A DNA stretch of 64,000 nt, taken from positions 6,205 through 70,204 of the forward strand of contig NZ_QULN01000005.1 in the NCBI RefSeq assembly GCF_003481705.1, read 5' to 3'. The position numbers and the translations under genes were made by a program. Of the stretch, positions 24,523 to 32,221 are shown piece after piece. The stretch is from Butyricicoccus sp. OM04-18BH. GTDB taxonomy: Bacteria; Bacillota; Clostridia; Oscillospirales; Butyricicoccaceae. How positions within the stretch are numbered: position 1 is the stretch's first letter; every line of letters begins with the position of its first letter. A model generated the notes under the pieces. That model made no database searches. It was not told the DNA's origin and saw only the letters and a list, made by a program, of their open reading frames with translations.

Positions 24523-25512
24523 ATGCCCCTTATCATCGTTCGAAACGACATTACAAAAATGAGCGTAGACGCCATCGTCAACGCGGCGAAGGAATCCCTG
24601 CTGGGTGGAGGCGGCGTGGACGGCTGCATCCACCGCGCGGCCGGGCCGGAGCTTCTACAAGAGTGCCGGACGCTGGGCGGCTGCCGGACCGGCAACGCCA
24701 GGATCACCGGCGCATACCGATTGCCGTGCAAATATGTGATCCACACCGTCGGCCCCGTGTGGAACGGCGGCAGGTGCGGCGAGCGGGAACAGCTCGCCTC
24801 CTGCTACCGGACGAGTCTTGCGCTGGCAAAGGAGCACGGCTGCGAGACGGTGGCATTTCCGCTGATCTCCTCCGGCATCTTCGGCTACCCCAAGGATCAG
24901 GCGCTCCGCGTAGCGGTGGACACCATCAGCGAATTTCTCGCGGAAAACGACATGACGGCGTACATCGTCATTTTCGACCGCGCGGCGTATGCGACCGGCA
25001 ATAAGCTGTTCGCAGACATCGCCGCCTACATCGACGACCACTATGTGGATGCCCATACCGATCCCCGCCGGGAGCGGATGCGCCGGATAGGCGTCGTCGA
25101 AAGCCGCGCGCTGACCGCCTGCAAGGACGCACCTATGGCGGTGGGCGGGCTGGACGAGGCGCTTGCGCATCTGGACGCCGGTTTTTCGGAGACGCTTTTA
25201 AAGCTCATCGACCGCAGCGGAAAAAAGGACGCCGAGATCTACAGGAAGGCGAATGTAGATCGCAGACTGTTCTCGAAAATCCGCAACAACCCGGACTATA
25301 AGCCCTCCAAGCCCACGGCGGTGGCCTTCGCCATCGCGCTGGAGCTGAGCCTGCCGGAGACCCGCGACCTCATCGCCCGCGCGGGCTACGCCCTCAGCCC
25401 CAGCAGCAAGTTTGACATCATCATCGAGTATTTCATCATGCAGCGGGACTATGACATTTTCAAGATCAACGAGGCGTTGTTCGCGTTCGACCAGAGCCTG
25501 CTGGGAGCGTGA
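24523..25512 (+). CDS. Macrodomain protein with C-terminal regulatory-like domain
   Basis: A 329-residue protein. Residues 1-165 are an ADP-ribose-binding macrodomain of the O-acetyl-ADP-ribose deacetylase/MacroD type: [26 protein letters not shown] (Asn and Gly-rich loop), [22 protein letters not shown] and [12 protein letters not shown]. Residues about 225-329 form a helical domain ([50 protein letters not shown]) resembling a helix-turn-helix. Such proteins remove or read ADP-ribose on targets; the C-terminal part may bind DNA or RNA. First gene of the island. Confidence 0.88.
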   Translation: MPLIIVRNDITKMSVDAIVNAAKESLLGGGGVDGCIHRAAGPELLQECRTLGGCRTGNARITGAYRLPCKYVIHTVGPVWNGGRCGEREQLASCYRTSLALAKEHGCETVAFPLISSGIFGYPKDQALRVAVDTISEFLAENDMTAYIVIFDRAAYATGNKLFADIAAYIDDHYVDAHTDPRRERMRRIGVVESRALTACKDAPMAVGGLDEALAHLDAGFSETLLKLIDRSGKKDAEIYRKANVDRRLFSKIRNNPDYKPSKPTAVAFAIALELSLPETRDLIARAGYALSPSSKFDIIIEYFIMQRDYDIFKINEALFAFDQSLLGA

Positions 25513-25545
25513 GGAAAAATATGCTTTTATAACGAAGGAGAGATC

Positions 25546-25755
25546 GTGCGGGCGCTGCACTGCGCCGTAGAGGAACTATCCCGCAGATGGAAAAAACCGC
25601 TGCCCGAAAACAACGGAAAACCTTGGACGGAGGAACTGGACGATGAACTATGCCGCTTGTTCGACGGCGGTATGAAAAAGAAAGACCTCTGTACGCACTT
25701 TGGCCGCACCTCCGGCGCGATCGAGTCCCGATTGGAGCGGCTGGGGAAGCTGTGA
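25546..25755 (+). CDS. Small SANT/Myb-like helix protein
   Basis: A 69-residue protein starting with GTG at 25546 behind AAGGAGAG. KPWTEELDDELCRLFDGGMKKKDLCTHFGRTSGAIESRLERLG is a compact three-helix SANT/Myb-like DNA-binding fold, often found as a C-terminal appendage in larger proteins. It stands free here, 33 bp after the macrodomain gene. It may be a remnant of a larger protein or an adaptor. Confidence 0.6.
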   Translation: MRALHCAVEELSRRWKKPLPENNGKPWTEELDDELCRLFDGGMKKKDLCTHFGRTSGAIESRLERLGKL

Positions 25756-25769
25756 AATGTAACATAAAT

Positions 25770-25845
25770 GTCGCCCCACAGGCGACCAAACCCTCCTTCG
25801 GATGCGCTACAATATGAGCGTAATCAAATGAAGGAGGGCTTTTTT
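25770..25845 (+). promoter_or_regulatory. Terminator-like hairpin holding the vWA ribosome site
   Basis: CCCTCCTT (25791-25798) pairs with AAGGAGGG (25831-25838), which is the ribosome site of the vWA gene, and is followed by TTTTTTT just before the ATG. An inner CGCT/AGCG pair and an upstream GTCGCC..GGCGAC hairpin (25770-25786) add to the structure. Read-through transcripts would be terminated or left untranslated unless it is opened. Confidence 0.5.
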
Positions 25846-25846
25846 T

Positions 25847-26482
25847 ATGACGGAATTGGTTTTTATTTTGGATCGCAGCGGCTCTATGTCGGGACTGGAA
25901 ACGGACACCATCGGCGGCTTCAACTCCATGCTCGCCAAGCAGAAGAAGGAGGAGGGGGAGGCGCTGGTCTCCACGGTGCTCTTCGCCAACGACAGCACGG
26001 TCATCCATGACCGCCTGCCGCTGAGTGAGGTGCCGCCCCTGACGGAGGAGGAGTACTTCACCCGCGGCTGCACGGCGCTGCTGGACGCCGTAGGCGGCGC
26101 CATCCACCACATCGGCAACATCCACAAGTACGCCCGCCGGGAGGATGTGCCGGAAAAGACGATGTTCATCATCACCACCGACGGCTACGAAAACGCCAGC
26201 CGCCGCTACGATTATGAGCGAGTGCGCCGCATGATCGAGCGGCAGAAGGAGCGATATGGCTGGGAATTCCTGTTCCTCGGCGCAAACATCGACGCAGCCA
26301 AGGAGGCGGCGCGCTTCGGTATCGGCGCTGACCGTGCGGTGAACTACAAGTGTGACGAGGCTGGCACGGCGCTGAACTACGAGGTCATCAGTGAGGCCGT
26401 GTGCAGCGTCCGCGCCGCCCGGCCCCTCAGCGCCGACTGGAAGCGCCGCATCGACGAGGACGTGCAGAAAAGAGGGAGGTAA
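25847..26482 (+). CDS. von Willebrand factor A-domain protein
   Basis: A 211-residue cytoplasmic vWA protein with a complete metal-ion-dependent adhesion site: DRSGSMS at residues 9-15, the Thr in TRGCTALLD and the Asp in TTDGYENAS. FLFLGANIDAAKEAARFGI resembles TerF/YfbK-like vWA proteins of phage, defence and stress operons. These domains assemble complexes through Mg-dependent contacts. It follows the SANT-like gene, and its stop is five bases before the ARH start. Confidence 0.85.
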   Translation: MTELVFILDRSGSMSGLETDTIGGFNSMLAKQKKEEGEALVSTVLFANDSTVIHDRLPLSEVPPLTEEEYFTRGCTALLDAVGGAIHHIGNIHKYARREDVPEKTMFIITTDGYENASRRYDYERVRRMIERQKERYGWEFLFLGANIDAAKEAARFGIGADRAVNYKCDEAGTALNYEVISEAVCSVRAARPLSADWKRRIDEDVQKRGR

Positions 26483-26487
26483 GAAAT

Positions 26488-27309
26488 ATGTACGGAGCGA
26501 TTTTGGGTGACATCGTGGGCAGCCCCTACGAGTTCGACTGCAACAACTACAAGGCCAAGGATTTTCCGCTGTTCAGCCGCCGTTCCGACTTCACCGACGA
26601 CACGGTGATGACGCTGGCGGTGGCGAAGGCGTTGCTCAGCACTCGCGGGCAAAACGATGCCGCCATCAAAACAGCACTGGTGCGGGAGATGCAGCGACTG
26701 GGCCGCGCCTACCCTGACCGGGGCTATGGCATCCATTTTGGCGGCTGGCTCTATGAGGATGACCCGCAGCCCTACCAGAGCTACGGCAACGGCAGCGCCA
26801 TGCGGGTGTCGTCTGCCGCATGGCTGGCAACAGACATGGCGGAGGCGCTTCGTCTGGCGCGGCTCACCGCCGAAGTAAGTCACAACCACCCCGAGGGCAT
26901 CAAGGGCGCGCAGGCTGCTGCGGCGGCGATCTTTCTCGCTCGCACAGGTCACGGAAAAGCGGAAATCAAGGCGTATGTGGAGTGCGAGTTTGGCTACGAT
27001 CTCAGTCGCAGCTGCAATGAGATTCGCCCTACCTATCACCATGTGGAGAGCTGCCAGGAAACCGTGCCGCAGGCTATTATTGCATTTCTGGAAAGCGCAA
27101 ATTTTGAAGACGCGCTGCGCACGGCGGTATCCCTCGGCGGTGACAGCGACACCCTTGCTGCCATCACCGGCAGCATCGCTGAGGCTTTCTACGGCGTGCC
27201 GGAGGAACTGCAGCAGGAGTGCCGCAAACGTCTGACCCCGGAGCTGGCGGAGATTCTGCATGAGTGGGAAGGCACGCTTTACAACGAAAAAATATGTGGT
27301 AGAATTTGA
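26488..27309 (+). CDS. ADP-ribosylglycohydrolase (ARH/DraG family)
   Basis: A 273-residue all-helical hydrolase that cleaves ADP-ribose from modified targets, using two Mg ions. Family motifs are complete: GDIVGSPYEF (residues 7-16), FTDDTVMTLAVAKALL (first metal-binding acids), YGNGSAMRVSSAAW, VSHNHPEGIKGAQAAAAAI and LGGDSDTLAAITGSIAEAFYG (second metal-binding acids). Start at ATG 26488 behind AGGGAGG. Placed with a macrodomain and a vWA protein, it suggests an ADP-ribosylation-reversal system; no ADP-ribosyltransferase is visible in the window. Confidence 0.93.
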   Translation: MYGAILGDIVGSPYEFDCNNYKAKDFPLFSRRSDFTDDTVMTLAVAKALLSTRGQNDAAIKTALVREMQRLGRAYPDRGYGIHFGGWLYEDDPQPYQSYGNGSAMRVSSAAWLATDMAEALRLARLTAEVSHNHPEGIKGAQAAAAAIFLARTGHGKAEIKAYVECEFGYDLSRSCNEIRPTYHHVESCQETVPQAIIAFLESANFEDALRTAVSLGGDSDTLAAITGSIAEAFYGVPEELQQECRKRLTPELAEILHEWEGTLYNEKICGRI

Positions 27310-27338
27310 AATAGAGAGCAACTTGAGGAGGGACTTCC

Positions 27339-28196
27339 GTGGCGATTCTGAACTTTTCCGATGCGTTAAAAAATGTCGGGCTTGACCCGAAGGATGTCAA
27401 GCTGATCCGTCATGCATTATCTGACGAGCGTTTCAGAGAATGTTATAAAGCCGGTATGGCGCATGAATACACACAGCACCAAAAAGACGGGTTCAGCAAA
27501 GGATATTCCTACTGGATCACATTCATCAGCGATGGCGGTACATACGCGAGACTGCACTCTTGTTATCGTGTCAATGGTTCTGTGCCTGATACACCGGATG
27601 TATGTCCTGCCGGATTACCTGACTGTGAAGCCATGGAATACCGTGGCGAAATGGCGTTTTTTGATTTGCAATATGTGGATTTGCTGAAAGAGTACGAGGG
27701 AAAGCTGGTGATTGACTGGGGCGGGTCAGCTCGGATGTGGCATCAAAAAGCCACCACCGAAAAGCCCATCGTGGCAAATGAGTCAAAGAACCAGAAGCCT
27801 TTTGTGGGATTCGAAAACCTTATTTTATCCTTTGATGAACTAAAAGAAGTCGTCGAAAACGATACGGACTATGAGCTGTGGCAAGCGGCCATGGCTGCGG
27901 TCAACGCGGTCTATCTGATTGTGGACACCAAGACGGGGAACAGATATGTTGGCTCGACCTATGGCTATGACGGCCTGCTGGGTCGTTGGTCGGTCTATGT
28001 CGCTACGGGCGGTCACGGAAACAACAAGGGAATGATCAGTCACTTGAAGTCTGCAAATCATAGTTGCCACGATTTGCAGTTTACAGTGTTGCAGGTTTTG
28101 TCCAAGGCACTTCCGGACAATCAAATCATTGATGCAGAGACCCTCTGGAAGAAAAAGCTGCTGACCTATGAACCATTCGGAATGAATCAGAATTGA
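27339..28196 (+). CDS. GIY-YIG nuclease-domain protein
   Basis: A 285-residue protein. Residues about 190-280 form a GIY-YIG-type domain: AVYLIVDTKTGNRYVGSTYG, then GLLGRWSVYVATGG supplying the Arg, and a late Glu in DAETLWKKKLL. The N-terminal 180 residues contain an alpha/beta domain of no recognised family. GTG start at 27339 behind GAGGAGGGA. Base composition is clearly lower in GC than neighbouring genes, suggesting a separate origin. A nuclease at the end of an ADP-ribose cassette could be its effector; this is inference. Confidence 0.75.
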   Translation: MAILNFSDALKNVGLDPKDVKLIRHALSDERFRECYKAGMAHEYTQHQKDGFSKGYSYWITFISDGGTYARLHSCYRVNGSVPDTPDVCPAGLPDCEAMEYRGEMAFFDLQYVDLLKEYEGKLVIDWGGSARMWHQKATTEKPIVANESKNQKPFVGFENLILSFDELKEVVENDTDYELWQAAMAAVNAVYLIVDTKTGNRYVGSTYGYDGLLGRWSVYVATGGHGNNKGMISHLKSANHSCHDLQFTVLQVLSKALPDNQIIDAETLWKKKLLTYEPFGMNQN

Positions 28197-28362
28197 TCTT
28201 CCTTGCAGTATCCTCTGGATAGTACATAGCTCTCACTTTTCCTTTGGCAAAGCGACTGTTCCAGCCCACTTTTCAAGTAGGGCGGCAAATCCCATCAAGC
28301 GCCCTCCGAAAGATGCGTGACGGCAAATAATCGGTCATAATCAACCGTTAAAACAGCAAAAA

Positions 28363-28401
28363 CAAAGGGATATGTGTCCTAACGGCACATACCCCTTTTT
28401 G
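28363..28401 (+). terminator. Terminator of island operon
   Basis: AAAGGGATATGTG / GCACATACCCCTTTTT hairpin with T-run. The 160 bases between the GIY-YIG stop and this hairpin contain no frame or known RNA. Confidence 0.8.
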
Positions 28402-28462
28402 TCAGCAACCCTTGTCCGGCAGCTGCCATATTATCTGTTTCTTGAAACCTGTTTTATGGAAA

Positions 28463-28505
28463 ACCCCCGGCACGCAGTCTTTTTCTGCGCCGGGGGTGCT
28501 TTTAT
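28463..28505. terminator. Right direct repeat and rebuilt corA terminator
   Basis: The right repeat ACCCCCGGCACGCAG (28463-28477) pairs with CTGCG and CCGGGGG of the original right arm (28485-28496), so a usable but imperfect hairpin for the corA transcript was restored on insertion. Confidence 0.7.
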
Positions 28506-28517
28506 TCTTGGAGAAAT

Positions 28518-29459
28518 TCAGTCGAGGTTCTTTTTCTTGAGCATATACCACGCGAAGAAGCAGCCGATCACGGTAATCGCGAGCGGCATCCACCAGACCC
28601 AGTCGCCCGGTATATTTCCCTCTCCGATGTTCATGCCGAAGAAGCCGAACACGATATTCGGGATGGTCATGATGATGGTCAGAATGGTCAGAACCTTCAT
28701 GATGATGTTGAGGTTGTTCGAAACGACCGACGCATAGGCGTCCATCGTGCCCGCCATGATGTTCGAGTAGATGTTCGCCATCTCGATCGCCTGACGCACC
28801 TCGATCAGCGCGTCCTCCAGAATGTCGCGGTCATCCTCGTACAGCTTGAGCACGCGGCCGCGGAGCACTTTCTCCATCGTGACCTCGTTGCCCTTGAGCG
28901 AGGAGGAGAAGTAAACGAGCGATTTACTCAGGCCGAGCAGCTGAATCAGCTCCTCGTTCTTGAGCGAGTCGTACAGGCGCTTCTCGATGCGCGTGAAGTC
29001 GCGCTCGATCATGCGCAGGTTTTTCAGGAAGCGGCCTGCGATGCGCAGCAGGATCTGGAACACAAAGCGCGTGCGCAGCGCGGTATGAACGCCCTTGACC
29101 GCGCCCTCCGCGATCGAGCGAAGGATGATGCTGTCCTCGAGGCAGACCGTGATGACCGCGCTCTTGGCCACGACGATACCCATAGGGATGGTGCTGAACA
29201 GCTGACCGCCGTCCTCGACCGAGCTCTTTTCGACCATCGGGATGTCGACGATCATGAGCAGCTGCTCGTCCTCGGTGTCGACACGCGAGCTTTCCTCCGG
29301 GTCGAGCGCCGCACGGACGAACTCCTCCTCTACCTCGGCCGCCTTCGCGATCTGCGCCAGCTCGTCCGAGGAGGGATGTACCATATTTACCCAGCAGCCC
29401 TCAGAAAATTCGTTGATCTCCGTGATCCTGCCGTCGATCGTCTTGAAAAATTCAACCAT
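28518..29459 (-). CDS. corA: CorA-family divalent cation channel
   Basis: A 313-residue channel for Mg2+ or a similar ion. There is a large cytoplasmic alpha/beta N-terminal domain, a long helix (residues 160-250), and two C-terminal membrane helices with the signature GMN in FGFFGMNIGEG at the end of the first. I start at ATG 29459 (MVEFFKTIDG). An in-frame start 14 codons upstream lies inside the leader hairpin. The ribosome site is part of that terminator-like hairpin, implying leader control. Confidence 0.93.
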   Translation of the reverse strand: MVEFFKTIDGRITEINEFSEGCWVNMVHPSSDELAQIAKAAEVEEEFVRAALDPEESSRVDTEDEQLLMIVDIPMVEKSSVEDGGQLFSTIPMGIVVAKSAVITVCLEDSIILRSIAEGAVKGVHTALRTRFVFQILLRIAGRFLKNLRMIERDFTRIEKRLYDSLKNEELIQLLGLSKSLVYFSSSLKGNEVTMEKVLRGRVLKLYEDDRDILEDALIEVRQAIEMANIYSNIMAGTMDAYASVVSNNLNIIMKVLTILTIIMTIPNIVFGFFGMNIGEGNIPGDWVWWMPLAITVIGCFFAWYMLKKKNLD

Positions 29460-29460
29460 A

Positions 29461-29620
29461 TAATAAAACCGCCTTTCTTCGGCGGTCTTATCGGAAAGCA
29501 CCGCCGCGAGTTAGATTGTTCTCCCTACTTCCAGGGTCCGTACTCACAGCGATCACTCTCCTTTCTCTCTCAGGTTTACGGGAATTCAGCCATCTCTCAT
29601 TTTACAGAGATTTAACCTGT
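29461..29620 (-). promoter_or_regulatory. Riboswitch-like leader of corA
   Basis: Three mutually exclusive helices on the minus strand. P1: CGCTGTGAGT (29542-29551) pairs over ten positions with ACTCGCGGCG (29502-29511), enclosing hairpin CCCTGGAAGTAGGG. Antiterminator: GGCGGT (29500-29505) with ACCGCC (29481-29486). Terminator: that ACCGCC with GGCGGT (29468-29473), then TTTTATTA. P1 uses bases of the antiterminator, so closing it favours termination. It does not fit the M-box or other metal riboswitches I know. Confidence 0.6.
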
Positions 29621-29632
29621 ATCCTCAGACCA

Positions 29633-29657
29633 AAACAGCCCCGAGGGGCTGTTTTGA
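29633..29657 (-). terminator. Terminator of ftsZ / dcw operon
   Basis: Perfect AAAACAGCCCC / GGGGCTGTTTT hairpin, 14 bp after the ftsZ stop. Confidence 0.9.
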
Positions 29658-29670
29658 ATACATTCAGTTT

Positions 29671-30831
29671 TTAGCGGTGGTCCTTGTCGAAGATGCGCAT
29701 CAGAACGTCGAAGGCTGCATCGTCCGAGCCGACGTCGTTCGAGGACTGCGGCTTTGCTGCCGGCTTCTGCTCAGCCTCAGCGGAAGCATTCGAGAACAGG
29801 CCGGAGCCGGTCTGTGCCGGAGCCGCCTTGCGCTGGAGGCCGGCGCCGTCCATGTCCATCTTCGCGGAGTTCGGGATATTGTCGAAGCCGGTCGCGATAA
29901 CGACGACGCGGATCTCGTCATCCATGGTGTCGTCGATGAACGCACCGAAGATGATGTGTGCATCCGGATGAGCCGCCTGCTGAACCATGGTAGCTGCGGT
30001 CTCGACCTCGTCCAGACCGATGTCGTCCGAGCCGATGACGGAAACGATCACGCCGTGCGCCATGTCGATCGAGGTCTCGAGCAGCGGGCTGGAGATCGCC
30101 ATGCGTGCAGCCTCAGCTGCCTTGTCTTTCCCAGCAGCGCGGCCGGTGCCGATGTGCGCGTAGCCTGCGTCCTTCATGACCGAGGTAACGTCCGCGAAGT
30201 CCAGGTTGATGAAGCCCGGAACGGTGATCAGCTCGGAGATGTTGGCTACTGCCTGACGCAGAACGCCGTCTGCGATCTCGAAGGCGTTCTTGAAGGTGAT
30301 CTTCTGCTCGGAGACGTACTTCAGACGCTCGTTCGGAATAATAACGAGAGAGTCAACGTTCTTGTTGAGCTCGTCGATGCCGGCCAGAGCCTGCTCGAGG
30401 CGCTTCTTGCCCTCGAACGCGAACGGACGGGTAACAACGCCGACGGTCAGGATGCCCATCTCGCGGGCGATCTGTGCAACGACCGGAGCTGCGCCGGTGC
30501 CGGTGCCGCCGCCCATGCCGGCGGTGATGAATACCATATTGGTGCCTGCGAGCGCTGCTGCGATCTGCTCCTTGCTCTCCTCGGCAGCCTTGCGGCCGAT
30601 CTCCGGGTTCGCGCCTGCGCCCTGACCCTTGGTCAGCTTCTCGCCGATCTGGATCTTGGTGCCGGCCTGAGAGAAGTTCAGCGCCTGCATATCCGTGTTT
30701 ACCGAAATAAATTCAACGCCCTGCACGCCGCTCTCGACCATGCGGTTTACCGCATTGCCGCCGCCGCCGCCGACGCCGATGACTTTGATACTAACTACAT
30801 TATCCAAGCCCTGTTCAAACTCAAAACCCAT
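29671..30831 (-). CDS. ftsZ: Cell division protein FtsZ
   Basis: Tubulin-like GTPase that forms the Z-ring. The 386-residue protein has the GTP-binding [14 protein letters not shown], the tubulin signature [15 protein letters not shown] and the T7-loop [11 protein letters not shown]. The C-terminal tail ends [12 protein letters not shown], a variant of the conserved peptide that binds partner proteins. I choose ATG 30831, with GGAGG nine bases upstream; the ATG at 30840 directly abuts GGAGG. It has its own promoter in addition to read-through from the dcw operon. No ftsA lies upstream. Confidence 0.98.
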   Translation of the reverse strand: MGFEFEQGLDNVVSIKVIGVGGGGGNAVNRMVESGVQGVEFISVNTDMQALNFSQAGTKIQIGEKLTKGQGAGANPEIGRKAAEESKEQIAAALAGTNMVFITAGMGGGTGTGAAPVVAQIAREMGILTVGVVTRPFAFEGKKRLEQALAGIDELNKNVDSLVIIPNERLKYVSEQKITFKNAFEIADGVLRQAVANISELITVPGFINLDFADVTSVMKDAGYAHIGTGRAAGKDKAAEAARMAISSPLLETSIDMAHGVIVSVIGSDDIGLDEVETAATMVQQAAHPDAHIIFGAFIDDTMDDEIRVVVIATGFDNIPNSAKMDMDGAGLQRKAAPAQTGSGLFSNASAEAEQKPAAKPQSSNDVGSDDAAFDVLMRIFDKDHR

Positions 30832-30939
30832 TGTTGACATCCTCCGTTTTATAGTTAAAGATCGTACAGATAATTTTTAACGTGCCTTTGACGGACAGCC
30901 CCTGCCGCTCCGCGCGGACAGTCTGCCCCTATTGTTATA

Positions 30940-30968
30940 ATTCTACCTCTATTTTCTCGATTTTGCAA
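30940..30968 (-). promoter_or_regulatory. Promoter of ftsZ
   Basis: TTGCAA (30963-30968), 17-bp spacer, TAGAAT (30940-30945) on the minus strand in the 270-bp ftsQ-ftsZ gap. The remaining gap, near 31040, shows only a GC-rich hairpin. Confidence 0.6.
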
Positions 30969-31102
30969 CAGAAAATAGCGAACCTGTGAAAAAAAACTTG
31001 CGGTTTTCCGTCCATTTTCCCGTTCCTCGCCGCCTTTCCCGGCGGACAAGGGCGGTTTGCACACATTTTTGCGTGCCGGCGGACTTTTTTTGCACAAATA
31101 CG

Positions 31103-32209
31103 TTATTCGCTGTAATCCGACTCGTCGGAATAGTCCGAGTCGTCATACGAATCGTCATAGCTGTCGTCATATGAGTAATCGCCGCTGTCATCGTAGCTGC
31201 TGTCATCGTAGTACGTCGTATCATCCGACGAGGTATCCGTGCTGTCCGAGGTGTCGGCGCTGTCCGAGGTATCGCTGCTGTCCGTGGTCGAGCTGTCCGT
31301 CGAGGTCTGCGCATTGTTCTTCTGCGAATCGGTCAGCCCGTTTTCGCCGTCCGGGTTCTGTGCGATGGTGTTCATCGCATCCGCCGCACCCGAAACGCTG
31401 CCCGAACGCGCGACCTCCTCGGCCGTCTCGGGCACAAAGTGCATCCTGCCCTCATCGTCCCAGTACAGCCTGCCGATGTCCGAGGGAGAAAGCCGCTCGG
31501 ACATGACCGTCTGCGCGAAGCGAATGCGGTAGGACAGGTCGCTGTCCACCGCGCCGATGCGCAGGTCAAAGCGTCCGCCGCAGCCGATGCGCACATCGGT
31601 CAGCTCCTGCAAATTGATGAACTGAAGGTCGTCGGTCATCTGCTGCTCACCGAGCGCCTGCATGATCTCGAGATAGGCGCTCACCGCCGCATCGGTCTGC
31701 GGCGCGATCTCCTCGCCGGTCTGCATCTGTGCGCCCTCAAGACCGGTCACGACCGCAAGGCCGCCGTCCGAGGTGCTCTGCTCGAGAATCTTGCCCGTGC
31801 TGCTGATGTAGTAGTACGAGCCGTCCTCCGCCTTGACCGCCGCCGCCGCATGGCACTCGGTCACGGTCAGCACGAGCGCGTCAGGCAGATGCCTGCGGAT
31901 GCGCACAGAGTCGAGATAGGGCAGCTTTTCGAGCAGATGCTCCTGCACCTTCATCTTGTTCCAGAGATAGAGATTATCGCCCTTGCTGATGTCGAGCGCG
32001 TTCGTGATCTCCTCGACGGAGTATTTTTCCGCGCCCTCGACCGAGATCGTGTTCACCTTGAAAAAGATGGTCATCATCACGATCGCCGCCGCTGTCAGCA
32101 GCAGGAGCAGCACCGCACGGCTCAAGGCGTGCAGTGCGCGTCTGAATTTTCCGGGCCGGCGCCGTCGCTTTCTGCGCGGAGGCGCCGGCGCTTTTCTATT
32201 CTCATTCAT
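31103..32209 (-). CDS. ftsQ: Division protein FtsQ/DivIB with acidic Ser/Asp/Tyr tail
   Basis: A 368-residue bitopic protein of the divisome. There is a basic cytoplasmic N-terminus (RRKRRRRPGKFRR), one membrane helix (residues 29-49), a POTRA domain (about 52-122: KVNTISVEGAEKYSVEEITNAL..) and a beta domain to about residue 275. The last 85 residues are low-complexity Ser/Asp/Thr/Tyr (DSSDTSDSADTSD.., YDDSYDDSYDDSD..), strongly acidic and extracellular. Family members are usually 230-290 residues, so the tail is extra. Lies between murG and ftsZ. Confidence 0.88.
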   Translation of the reverse strand: MNENRKAPAPPRRKRRRRPGKFRRALHALSRAVLLLLLTAAAIVMMTIFFKVNTISVEGAEKYSVEEITNALDISKGDNLYLWNKMKVQEHLLEKLPYLDSVRIRRHLPDALVLTVTECHAAAAVKAEDGSYYYISSTGKILEQSTSDGGLAVVTGLEGAQMQTGEEIAPQTDAAVSAYLEIMQALGEQQMTDDLQFINLQELTDVRIGCGGRFDLRIGAVDSDLSYRIRFAQTVMSERLSPSDIGRLYWDDEGRMHFVPETAEEVARSGSVSGAADAMNTIAQNPDGENGLTDSQKNNAQTSTDSSTTDSSDTSDSADTSDSTDTSSDDTTYYDDSSYDDSGDYSYDDSYDDSYDDSDYSDESDYSE

Positions 32210-32221
32210 GCGCGTTCCGCC

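Larger units (their letters stand above)
24278..28477 (+). mobile_element. 4.2-kb ADP-ribose-related island
   Basis: Block of five plus-strand genes (macrodomain, SANT-like, vWA, ADP-ribosylglycohydrolase, GIY-YIG) between 15-bp direct repeats that interrupt a bidirectional terminator. No integrase or transposase is encoded, so it must have moved in trans or lost its recombinase. The 27.3-28.2 kb part is visibly lower in GC than the chromosome around it. The island has its own promoter at 24473 and terminator at 28363. Confidence 0.75.

Noticed and set aside
25546..25755. Treating the SANT-like frame as noise
   Set aside because: Kept as a gene because it has a good ribosome site and a recognisable three-helix pattern, but with reduced confidence.
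29461..29620. M-box or T-box identity of the corA leader
   Set aside because: The region is too short for an M-box and lacks the T-box AGGGTGGNACCGCG motif.
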